From Gnomoniopsis sp. IMI 355080 (taxonomy: Eukaryota > Ascomycota > Sordariomycetes > Diaporthales > Gnomoniaceae), in assembly GCA_027946555.1 (NCBI GenBank), contig JAPEVC010000052.1, positions 108,391 to 172,390 of the forward strand: a stretch of DNA of 64,000 bases. The letters are read 5' to 3'. The notes beneath the pieces are model-generated. The model was given only the letters and a program-made list of their open reading frames with translations, had not been told where the DNA came from and ran no database searches. Position numbers and translations under genes: made by a program. Positions 12,782 through 22,283 of the stretch are shown here, in pieces (the first letter of the stretch is position 1; each line of letters starts with the position of its first letter).

Positions 12782-14452
12782 ATGGCCACGACCCTCCCCC
12801 CACCCTCCAAACGCCAACGCCGCGAAGAACTCGAGCGGACCACCCACCAAGCCGATGTGACGCCCTTTCTCCCCTCCGACAATGGCTCCTTCAAAGCGCG
12901 CTTCGTCGACCGCGACGGTGCCCAGCTTGCCGACGCCATCGAGATCCCCCTTGCGGATGCCTCAGAGAAGAACGTCTCTCTCCTTTTGAACACGCTGCTC
13001 GCCCGCGACCGCGAGGACTTCCTCCCCTACCGCTTCCGCATTCACATCCCCAACACCGACATCATCGTCGACCAATACCCAACAGACCTTCTCGCCCTCC
13101 TCAAATCCCATGGTGTAACCAACCCCTTCGAAACGACAATCACCCTCGCCGCCGAGCCCCAGGCCGTCTTCAAAGTACAATCCGTCACTCGCCTAGCCGC
13201 CAAGATCCCCGGCCACGGCGAAGCGATTCTCGCCGCCCAATTCTCCCCGGCCTCTTCGTCCCTCCTCGCCACCGGCTCCGGCGACAAGACCGCCCGTATC
13301 TGGGACACCGACACGGGAACGCCGCTTCACACACTCAAAGGCCACACGGGCTGGGTCCTGGCCGTGTCGTGGGCGCCCGACGGCTCACGCCTCGCCTCGT
13401 GCTCCATGGACGGCACCGTGCGCATCTGGGATCCCACAACGGGGCAGGCCGTCGGCGCGCCGCTCGCAGGACACTCCAAGCCCGCGCTGCAAATGGCCTG
13501 GGAGCCGTATCACCTGTGGCGCGACGGCACGCCGCGCCTCGCGAGCGCTAGCAAGGACGCCACCGTGCGTATCTGGACTGTCAACACGGGCCGCACGGAG
13601 CATGTCCTCAGCGGACACAAGGGTAGCGTCACATGCGTGCGGTGGGGCGCGGGCGGCGAGGGTGGCAGCAGCACTGGACTGATCTACACGGGCTCGCACG
13701 ACAAGAGCGTGCGCGTCTGGGACGCCGTCAAGGGCACGCTCGTGCACAGCCTCACCAGCCACGCGCACTGGGTTAACCACCTCGCGCTGTCGACGGACTT
13801 TGTGCTGCGGACGGGGTTCTTTGATCACACAAAGGACGTGCCTGCCACGGAGGAAGGGAAGCGCGCCAAAGCGCGCGCGCGGTTCGAGGGCGCGGCGCGG
13901 GTGGGTGGGAAAATTTGCGAGCGCGTTGTTAGTGCGAGTGATGACTTTACGATTTACCTGTGGGATCCGGTCAATGAGGGCAAGAAGCCGCTGGCGCGAC
14001 TGCTGGGTCACCAGAAACAGGTGAATCATGTGTGCTTCTCGCCGGATGGGGCACTGGTGGCGAGCTGTGGGTTCGATAACCATACCAAGCTGTGGTCGGG
14101 ACGGTATGTCTTTTTGCTTTTATTTTTCACCCTCCTTGATCTATAGTCTGCTTTTCCACATTCTTTTTTGTCTTCATTTCGGGACTGACCTCGTTACAGT
14201 GATGGCAAATTCATCAACACTCTCCGCGGGCACGTCGCACACGTCTACCAGTGCGCCTTCTCGGCAGATAGCAGGCTGCTCGTAACATGCTCACGCGACA
14301 ATACGCTCAAGGTGTGGAACACGCGCACGTGTAAGCTGGCGGAGGATCTGCCGGGCCATGATGATGAGGTATACGCTGTGGATTGGAGTCCCGATGGACA
14401 GAAAGTGGGGAGTGGGGGCAAGGACAAGGCGGTGCGGTTGTGGCGGAATTGA
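12782..14452 (+). CDS. rsa4: Ribosome assembly factor Rsa4/Notchless (NLE-WD40)
   Basis: WD40-repeat factor for late 60S ribosomal-subunit maturation in the nucleus; in yeast its N-terminal MIDO/NLE domain is pulled by the AAA+ machine Rea1. Two exons (12782-14103, 14200-14452) with intron GTATGT...TTACAG splice in an Arg codon (CG|T) and give 524 aa, close to yeast Rsa4 (515). The NLE domain spans about residues 23-100 (VTPFLPSDNGSFKARF ... PYRFRIHIP). It is followed by about eight WD40 repeats from residue ~140 to the end, with GSGDKTARIWD, SMDGTVRIWD, SASKDATVRIWT, GSHDKSVRVWD, CSRDNTLKVWN and GGKDKAVRLW visible. The family is well known and the match is full length. Expression is likely constitutive and growth-linked. 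Confidence 0.96.
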
Positions 14453-14868
14453 GAGGAGATTTTGAGGGAGATAAGAGGATAGAATTAGAGGAAAATGATA
14501 CCCCTTGTCTGACAATGGACTTTTTGATGATGTTTGGGTGTACGTTGAACGTCCCAGCTAAGGGTTCTAGGCTATTGTGAGTGCATGGGCTCGTAGTTGC
14601 CTGCGTCAACATTGGTATTCTCTTCTACTTTTCAAGGTTTCATTCATGACATAGTGTATATAGGCCCGGCAAAAGAGCTTTTGCACGAGAGAAAAAATCC
14701 AGACGAATCTCAATTCAGGTGGCCTTAACGGTTCGCGTTTCACCGAGTCTTTGAGCCGCTAAATCGAGAACGCGATAACAGCAATACTGGCCTTATACAG
14801 TTACCCGGATTTTCCACCAACTCCCCATCAAGCTCCCATATTTCAATCTCCTTTGCCTTCGCTTTTAT
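14453..14868. other. Convergent 3' ends, no gene
   Basis: This is the intergenic space between the 3' ends of rsa4 (+) and the small membrane-protein gene (-). No gene or RNA is recognised. Confidence 0.5.
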
Positions 14869-15288
14869 TCAAATGTGATACCCCGCTCGCTCCGAAGACA
14901 CGCTCGCCTCTGGCGCGGGCTGAGCCCCTTCGTCGACTGCCAAAGCTGCCAGCAAAGAGTCAGAAGATGCTGAAGAAGCGGAGGAAATGTAATCTTGTCC
15001 TCCGTCAGCTTGAGGTATCTCATGTAGAGGATTGCCCACTCCCGTGGGTAAAGCGGCAACATTAATGTCTTCCGTACCTGGCTGAGGCGGACCAATGTGA
15101 CTTGGCAGCCGTGGGGATGGCACGCCCATGGAGTCCTCTGTTGTTTCGTAATACGGATATGTGGTAGAGTCACCCGAAATGAATCTGCTAGGGCGTAAAT
15201 GTCGTCTAAAGAGGATTGCTGCGAGTGCGGTGCATAAAGAGACGAGCAGCATGATGAGAGCAATGGTATCGTTTGGCTTGATCATCAT
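14869..15288 (-). CDS. Small single-pass membrane protein, unknown
   Basis: A 139-aa protein with one hydrophobic N-terminal segment (ALIMLLVSLCTALAAILF, about residues 10-27), then RRHLRPSRF and a Pro/Ser/Asp-rich soluble tail ending in an Ala/Ser-rich acidic stretch. This looks like a signal-anchored membrane protein with a short lumenal or extracellular N-terminus. Two consecutive ATGs open the frame; the first is used. The stop codon is overlapped by AATAAA on the minus strand, a plausible poly(A) signal that supports a real gene. I recognise no family; many fungal genomes have such short orphan membrane proteins. Confidence 0.55.
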   Translation of the reverse strand: MMIKPNDTIALIMLLVSLCTALAAILFRRHLRPSRFISGDSTTYPYYETTEDSMGVPSPRLPSHIGPPQPGTEDINVAALPTGVGNPLHEIPQADGGQDYISSASSASSDSLLAALAVDEGAQPAPEASVSSERAGYHI

Positions 15289-15620
15289 TTCTTCTCGGTT
15301 AAGAGGATGCCGTAGTCTTGTCTCTGGGACATGCCAATCGGAAAAGTGAACAATATTGAGGGTAGTTAGAGCCCAGCAATCTTTTTCCAGCGCATGTGTA
15401 AGCCACTCGATGCCCGGCCAGAAGGGCGATTAGAATCGGATCAGCAGCATTCAAGAACCGAGCTGGCGGTAGCAATGCAGGAGGGCTCAGTAGACGCAAG
15501 ATAGTATTGGTCTTGCTATTCACTGTGCGAATCATCCGTACAACTTTCATTTTGAATGGACAAACTAAGGTTCTTAGCAAACACTGAACAGCCGGAGTCA
15601 CACAAGCACGGCAGCTTTCG

Positions 15621-16596
15621 TGCTGTCGATGTGGTCATCAACTCGTTGGCCCGGCCCCTTGCTGCAGGCTGGCTTCGACGTGCTCGCGCCGTTCGGTCGC
15701 TTTGTCGAAATATAAAAGCGAGACCTTGAGGTAAATAGCCTTCTGGAGATGGCAACCTTTTCACGGGGTGCATCGTTCACATCGCTGGACATGGTATCGC
15801 TCTCGCGCGATCGCGGGCCCCACGCACACCGTGTGCTCTGTGGGGTAGCACATCTCGCCGGACAGAAGGGTACTCGGCTCCATCCATCCGGTCACCATCT
15901 TCCCCCATGCAGCAAGTTGCTTGGGCGTTCCAAGTGCTGCAGACAGGCAAGCACACGGGGAAGGTGGTGCTATCACTCACACCAGACGAGGAGGTTCGGG
16001 TGCTCTCACGGGCACCGGCGCCGAAGCTGCGGACCGACACTTCGTATTTTCTCGTCGGCAGCGTAGGCGGCCTTGGGCGGTCCATTGCGCAACTGGTTGG
16101 TCGCACACGGCGCTCGAAAACCTCATTTTGCTTTCGCGTAGTGCAGGGACGCAGAATTCTGGAGCCTTTGCCACTTAACTAGCGCGCGGCAAGCTGTCGG
16201 GTCGTGGCTCTCAGCTGCCACCTTGCCAGCAGTCAAGACCTGGCTCGCGCTCTGACCAGTTGTGAGCATAATGAGGGGCTCCCACCGGTACGAGGCATCA
16301 TCCAAGGCGCCATGGTGCTGCAGGACTCAACCCTCGAGCAGATGACGCTGGACGACTGGGAAAATGGCGATCCGCCCAAAGGTCGCCGGTAGCTGGAACC
16401 TCCATTCGCACTACTCGCAGCCCGGCACACTGGATTTCTTCATCATGCTCTCGTCCTTGTCGTGCATCTGCAGAACATGCTGTTGCTGCAGGCCGCCTCT
16501 GATGTGACCATCTTCAGTATCCTGCAGAGTGTTTCCTTGGCTGCTCTGGCCAGTGATGTGGTAGCCAAGAGTGCACATTGCGTTATGGGGTTGTAG
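15621..16596 (+). pseudogene. Decayed highly-reducing PKS fragment (ER-KR-ACP)
   Basis: Pieces of a fungal type I highly-reducing polyketide synthase appear in the correct order but in shifting frames. The enoyl-reductase end comes first (VDVVINSLA at ~15625, then APFGRFVEI and ATFSRGASFTSLDMV at ~15690-15800). The ketoreductase follows (QTGKHTGKVVL ~15945; Rossmann-type GSVGGLGRSIAQ ~16055; NLILLSRS ~16120; PVRGIIQGAMVLQDSTLEQM ~16290-16350; GSWNLHSHYSQPGTLDFFIM ~16390-16450). Last is the C-terminal edge of an acyl-carrier domain (TIFSILQSVSLAALASDVV ~16510-16565), ending at TAG 16594-16596. The reading frame is broken by a stop inside the ER, at least three frame changes and an internal deletion that removes the end of the KR and most of the ACP, including the phosphopantetheine serine. 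KS, AT and DH are not seen upstream. It cannot make a working enzyme. Confidence 0.85.
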
Positions 16597-17433
16597 GTGG
16601 TGCTAGGTAGCTCGAGTGGCGCATTCTGGAGAGAAACATCTGGTGTTCTTCAGCCCATATACCCGAGAAGCTGCTCCCGTCATTCGCCGCAGCACTTAGA
16701 CAGATGTATGGGCCGTTGGCCGGGGAAGCGAGGATATTTATCGTTTTTCGAAGGGAACAGAGCGACATCCCCTCCTCCACAGCCGGACGGTTCTCTAATG
16801 CCACCGTGACAATGGACAAGATGTTCGTCAAGCTTGTGTGTGCCGTTTCCACATGTTCTCGATAACGGCACAGACCCCATCACCCGCAGCCGACGAGGGA
16901 CCTCACTTCCGCTCTGCTATGCCCAATTCGCTGTCGCATTACTACATGCGACTATGGCGAATAGGCTCGCAGCTCTACTCATCTTTCCTCTTCCCTCTCT
17001 TCGCCTCTCACAAGGCCCTCAAGACCGCGGGCCCGGCTCAAGTGACGTCGTGGCTGATGCGCTGCGTTGTCCTCGCCTGTGCTCTCCTCGTGACGCTCTC
17101 CTCGTGAAAAGGAGCTTTGGGTTTTTCCCGTTACAGTTTGTCTCCTCCCACTTGTTGCAGGTCCGAAGGAAACCTCTGTGCTTTTGCTTGCGCATTCTCG
17201 CTGTTTATCTCGAAGTCAAGTCCGATATCTCTCTCACCTCCCACAAGACCAGGAAGCGGGACGACCCGTTTTCCCACCTTCCGGAGCAAACATTCCGTAT
17301 GACGTACCTACCTACATACGTAGGCGGTCACGTCGAAGCAGGCAGAGCAATTCCTCCTCAACAACAAACAAATTTGAAAGGCACAAGCGATACCATCGTG
17401 TTATGAGACACGTCCGACTACACCTGCGCCAAG
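16597..17433. other. Non-coding, with a coding-like relic
   Basis: There is no intact gene. On the + strand about 16617-16870, one frame reads protein-like without a stop for ~80 codons (RILERNIW ... IPEKLLPSFAAALRQMYGPL ... EQSDIPSSTAGRFSNATVTM), directly after the PKS relic. It could be a further decayed piece of the same locus, but I cannot name its family. The remainder is the promoter of the PIP-kinase-like gene. Confidence 0.35.
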
Positions 17434-18623
17434 ATGGGTAGGATTGAGTCCATCGCACGTTCCATCGTGCAGACCATCGTCCATGGCGCGAAGAATCGGT
17501 CACGCTCGAAGCCACTCGCTTGGATCCTGACGATCCTCGCGACCATCTTTTCCTTCTATGAGCTGCCGCTGCACAAGCACCGCGCAGACCTCTTCAGAAA
17601 ATTACGCGAGGAATGTTGGAACCTTCCCGAGGAGGACTATGTCGCGTCCTTCACGTCGGATGAGGTCAGCCAGCCGGAGGACATGCTCGACAAGATGGGC
17701 GATATGGGCTTCTCTGGTTCAGTAAGCTCTTAACTGCAGATGAGACTTCCCAATCTGATGCTGATGAATTATTCCAGACATTCTTTTCTACCTCAGACCA
17801 GAAGTACCTGGTCAAATCTGTTCCACGTTCTCATGAGCACACCTTCTTTCGTGATGACCTTCTCGACATCTACTACCAACATATATCTACGCACCCGGAA
17901 TCCCTCATCGTGCGCATCTGCGAATTTCTCGCCAGCCCCGGCTGGGCCATTGGCCATACACTAGGGCTAGCCCCGAGCCACCACATTGTCATGGAGAACA
18001 TCATGTATGGCAAAGCAGAGGCCGAGAAAGCAGGAAAGCCCGATTGGGAGCAATGGGACTTGAAGCCAACGAGTTACTTTTATCCGGAGCGTGATATCGC
18101 AGACGGCAGGCTCACAAGCGAGGCGACCAAGGATCAATTGGCCGACGAGTTCAACGACAAGATCATTCTAACCAAGGAGCAGGCGGACGGGTTTTGGCGA
18201 AACTTGGAGGAAGATACAAGCATGCTGGCGGCGACTAATGCGGTCGATTACTCGCTATTCCTGGTGCGCATACAAACAGAAGCTCCGGCACAGGAAGTCA
18301 GTGATCCATCGTCAACGTCGTCTCCCCCGGCTGAGGCCAACGACTTAGTCCCACGGAAACCGCCTGCGACACCTCCCAAACCCCCATCATGGCGATCTGG
18401 CATCCCGAGCGCTGATGGCAAATACCTTTATCGAGCGGCCTTACTCGACTTTTTCTGGGCGAAGCACAAGATGCAGCCGCGGCTGATGACGCTGCTCATC
18501 AATGCGTACAACAAGTTGATATCTCACCATGGGCCGATGAGTATCACGACCTCCCCGGAAGAGTATAGAGAGAGGTTTCTGAAGCTTGCGCATGAGATTG
18601 TGGAGGTACGGGAGACGACTTGA
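17434..18623 (+). CDS. PIP-kinase-like (PIPK fold) minimal protein
   Basis: A 377-aa protein that is little more than a phosphatidylinositol-phosphate-kinase catalytic core. Exons 17434-17721 and 17778-18623 are separated by a 56-nt intron (GTAAGC...TTCCAG) that falls inside the ATP-binding loop. Visible PIPK elements: glycine-rich loop GFSGSTFF (~92-99), YLVKSV with the ATP-contacting Lys109, IVMENIMYGK (~166-175), DLK at 190-192, and the metal-binding VDYSLFLV with Asp253. A Pro-rich insert follows, then a LDFFWAKHKMQPRL helix and C-terminal lobe. The canonical DLKG glycine is a proline here. It lacks the large N-terminal region of Mss4 and the FYVE/CCT domains of Fab1, so it is a third, small PIPK type, sometimes labelled 'SAICAR synthase-like'. 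A lipid kinase role is likely from family; substrate is unknown. Confidence 0.85.
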
Positions 18624-19221
18624 GAGTCAGCATTTAATAAAATCAATCATCCACCTGCCCCAATGACCACTGCGACCCGCGCCACTCTGGTTGGAAGAGG
18701 CACTTCAAGAATCTTCCAATTCACACAATTTCATTATCCTTGAAAAATTTGCTTTGCATTTTTTAGGATGGTGCGGATGCAATATCTATTTCCGTCCCAC
18801 CGGCTCGGGTCACCAGAGAGGCGAGTCGCGCCGCCACGCGATCGAAACCGCACCAGTTCACGAAAACAACGACACCATCAGTGAAGATCATAACGCCACT
18901 GGGTAAATTATCGGGGTAGAAATGTGGATTCATTGATGTTACCTTGAGAATAGTATAATTGCAGTCTTACAGGCCCCTCGCTCAACCTTAGGTAAGGCAT
19001 AACCAGAAACGGTCCAGCCTCTGACGTCATATGCGCGAAGGCGCCGCATGAGATCAGGTTTCCTTAAACAGTGAGAAATAGTGCTGTCGCATGATAAATA
19101 TGGGCGATGCTGCAGCAATTAGCCCTTTTTCTGGGCCTAGCACTTTCACTGGTGACGCCATTCCATGAACAAATTTTGAAAGAGAAAGAGACATACAACC
19201 GCGACGAAATTGAGCGACCCC
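18624..19221. other. Intergenic, no feature seen
   Basis: Short spacer between two co-directional genes. The downstream promoter is included; no gene, RNA or repeat is recognised. Confidence 0.5.
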
Positions 19222-20872
19222 ATGGAGGTGAACGTTCCGGGCTTCAACAACATGAATATTGCAAATGCTCTGCCAGAGCGCGCAAAGGGGAAGAATGCCG
19301 TGGTGTTATCACAGAATGGCGGGAGCAATCACAACGACCCTCATTTCCTCTCCCAAGACTTTCTCAAGGATCCCCCAAGACTGTTCATCACCGCCGAGGA
19401 CAACGAATTCGATGCTCAGACGATTAGCGAGTGGCAGGATGAGGGCTTTGTAGTTGAGTATGTGCCTATGGGCAGCGGCGGAGAGCAGTACGTGGAGAAG
19501 CTCGAGAGGGCCGGCAAGAAGAAACTCGGTCCCTGTGAATCCTATGGCATAGTGGGTAAGTGTCATTGAAAGTCTGGTAGTAGGGAAACTTTGCGGGCTG
19601 ACGCGACCCCATCCAGCATATGGAGAAGCTGCGTCGTTTCTCCTGGAGCACTACCATGTACACGCCAACAATGACCTGAAGTTGCGGCTGCTCATAGCCT
19701 ACTACCCATCCCGGATACCAGATCCGCTGGGAAAATTCCCCTCCAACATTCAAGCCCTGGTCCATCTTGCGGGCTCCGAGGTTGGCCTGGTAAAACACAG
19801 CCAGATGGTCGGAATTCAGGGGAAGAGGAGGGTGGTAAAACGAGTGCTCGACCCAGGTATTGGCGCCGGCAAGATCAACAAGCTTGCTTACCAGAGCTAC
19901 ACTTACGATGCTGATCCTGGGTTCGCTGAACACGACATCGAAGACTACGAGAAGATCAGCGCGGACCTCGCATGGAGTCGAAGTCTCGCTGCAGCGAGGA
20001 AGGCCTTCAATCGTGACTACCAGAACATTGAACTGCTCGTAGATGAGAATCATCAAGGTAAGTCAGCCCAGTGTCGGCAATGCGCCCGTCGATCCGGGCC
20101 CCCACTTACAACCAAAGGCAAATTCCACACCCGCAACCCACAAACTGTTCTGTCGAGTTATACGACACACAAGACCCCAAGCGCCACCTACTTCCCGACC
20201 CTCACAGGCGGCGTTGGCCCCGACGACCTGCAGCGCTTTTACAACGACTACTTCATCTACGCAAACCCACCGTCACTGAACCTGACTCTCATCTCACGCA
20301 CCATTGGTGCGGACCGCGTCGTCGATGAGATGCACGTTGCCTTCAAGCACACGCATGAGATCCCCTGGATGTTGCCCGGGGTTCCACCCACGGGCAAGCG
20401 CGTCGAAGTCATGGTTGTTAGCATCGTTAGCGTTCGTGCAGGCAAGCTGTACAGCGAGCACGTGTACTGGGACCAGGCGAGCGTACTGTTCCAGATTGGA
20501 CTGCTAGATCCGGTATTGCTGCCCAAGAAGGCGCGGAAGATGGGTGCCGAGGAGCTGCCGGTGGTAGGACGTGATGCAGCGCGGAGGGTGTTACGAGGTA
20601 TGGGTGATGTGGAGGAGGGACAGGCGGATAATGAGTTGATTCCGGGATGGTATTCGGATACGGACGAGAGTGAGGAGGAAGAGGAGAGTGATGAAGAAGA
20701 GGAGGAGGAGGAAGATGAGGATGATGATGAAGAGCAAGAAGAAGCTGCGGGTAGTGATCGGCCTGTTGGGAGGAGCAAAAATGGTCCACCGGCAAAGGGA
20801 AAGGTTCTTGGCGAGCAAACGGAGCGGAGATCGAGATCGAAAGGGCCGTCAAAAACTACAAATACAAAATGA
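19222..20872 (+). CDS. Dienelactone hydrolase-like + SnoaL-like protein
   Basis: Three exons (19222-19555, 19617-20057, 20118-20872) give 509 aa. The N-terminal ~250 residues follow the dienelactone-hydrolase alpha/beta fold (RLFITAEDNEF, DEGFVVEYVPMG, VAYGEAASFLLEHY, LRLLIAYYPSRIPDP). A C-terminal NTF2/SnoaL-type domain follows (DDLQRFYNDYFIY, RTIGADRVVDEMHVAFKHTHEIPWMLPGV, LYSEHVYWDQASVLFQIGLL), then a Glu/Asp tail (about residues 418-455) and a basic Lys/Arg end. At the position of the DLH nucleophile Cys, the elbow reads AYGEAA with Gly114, so hydrolase activity is doubtful; the SnoaL half keeps the EHVYWDQ signature. The second intron (60 nt) is stop-free and in frame. The start is the first ATG in frame; upstream of it the frame is open only from a TTG. 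The family is widespread in moulds and its function is not established. Confidence 0.85.
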
Positions 20873-21026
20873 GGATAGGTCCGCTGTTTATGAATGAAAT
20901 CGATTTTATGCTGCAGTCATATATACACACTCCTGGAATTACCTTCGACAATCATCTTGAAAAGCCTCGATCGTTCATTCTCGAAATTCATTTGCTGAGT
21001 CTTTCTCTTTCCTTCACGTCACTTGA

Positions 21027-21038
21027 GTACCTAGGTAC
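21027..21038. repeat. TACCTAGGTA palindrome (12-bp version)
   Basis: GTACCTAGGTAC is a perfect 12-bp palindrome in intergenic DNA and one of eight exact TACCTAGGTA copies in this window (see findings). Confidence 0.8.
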
Positions 21039-21625
21039 GCATACTGATTGATACAATCCTGCATGCCGAGCCTTCTTGTCGGATCGTCAATTCAAGAAGC
21101 GCGTGTGAATGCCATGAGGTGCATTGCTGAGGTTGTCAAGTATACAGTACTGCAGACCCCATCCGTGCAACAAGGCACCTGGTCAATCGCGATGCAAACG
21201 GAAATCCTGGGCATCATCCAGTAGAGCCTTAGCTACATGGACTGCGCGCCTTGGCTACGATAAACACCTTCTCTTTAGAGTATCTGATAAGTAAGGGAAT
21301 TTCATTGACCAACATCAATACACTGGCCAAGCCTAGGCATTCTTGGCGACATGATCGAGCCTGGGCGAACGCTCACTGTCCCTCCCTCGGATCCGAGTCT
21401 GTGAAGGACTCAAAGCCAAAAAAAATATTCACTGCGGCGAGTCTGGTCCGGAAGACAACCTATAGCAGGCTCACGAATTCGGACAAAGTGGCCCTGATTT
21501 ATGGGACGCATACCCGGCATGCCTAGGTATATGGTGTTCAGAATGGACACTAGAAGCAGTAGATTTCTCCTTGAGCACTAGCCACACACGCTAGGAGACA
21601 AAACTTTGAAGCACGTTTTACACCA

Positions 21626-21628
<3 letters not shown>

Positions 21629-21658
<30 letters not shown>
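21629..21658. repeat. (CA)n microsatellite, about 15 units
   Basis: An uninterrupted CA dinucleotide tract of about 30 bp lies roughly 630 bp upstream of the permease start codon. Length polymorphism between strains would be expected. Confidence 0.9.
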
Positions 21659-21659
<1 letters not shown>

Positions 21660-22283
21660 GATACTGCCCAGCTTTGCCGAGAGTCTACCAACAAGGGGCG
21701 GACTGTCCGTTGTTGGTAATTGATATCTCGTGCTTCTTATTGTGCCGCTCGTCAGCCAATCGCGCAAAGATGCCATGCCACTAACGAAGCAAAGAAAGTC
21801 TTTGCATACATAGTAGCAGCATCCTCTGTCAGCCCAAAGTTCCCACCCCCAACGTCCTGGGTCTATTTCTTGTGGCGATTAAAGTGACAAGGCCAAGCAG
21901 ACACCCTCGATAAACACTGCTGATTATTAAATAAGCGCCTTTACTCCGCCCCCGCCCTATCGCCTAGCCTGTATAGAAGCTATAGAAGGTCGATGGAAGG
22001 AATGGGATTAATCAACCAAACCAAGGAATAGCACACGACACTACTGCTGATTTGGCACAAGTGCGCGACTCCTTGTCCTCAGTACCCCGGCTGCCATGGA
22101 AGAGTTCTTATACATAAATACGGCTTGCTGCTCAATTTGAACAACCAAGGCCCCGGGCCTTCGTGACTGAATTACATCCATTCCCCTATATTGCGGGCGA
22201 CTGACTTTCAGATCCGCCCTCTCTCTCTTCCTCCACCTTGTCGACTTGGATGACAATATTAATACCTAATCCAGAACGTCAAC

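Larger units (their letters stand above)
20873..22283. other. Intergenic with CA microsatellite
   Basis: 1.4 kb with no gene. It contains the 12-bp palindrome GTACCTAGGTAC at 21027-21038, a CA dinucleotide repeat at about 21629-21658, and the promoter of the permease gene. Confidence 0.5.
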
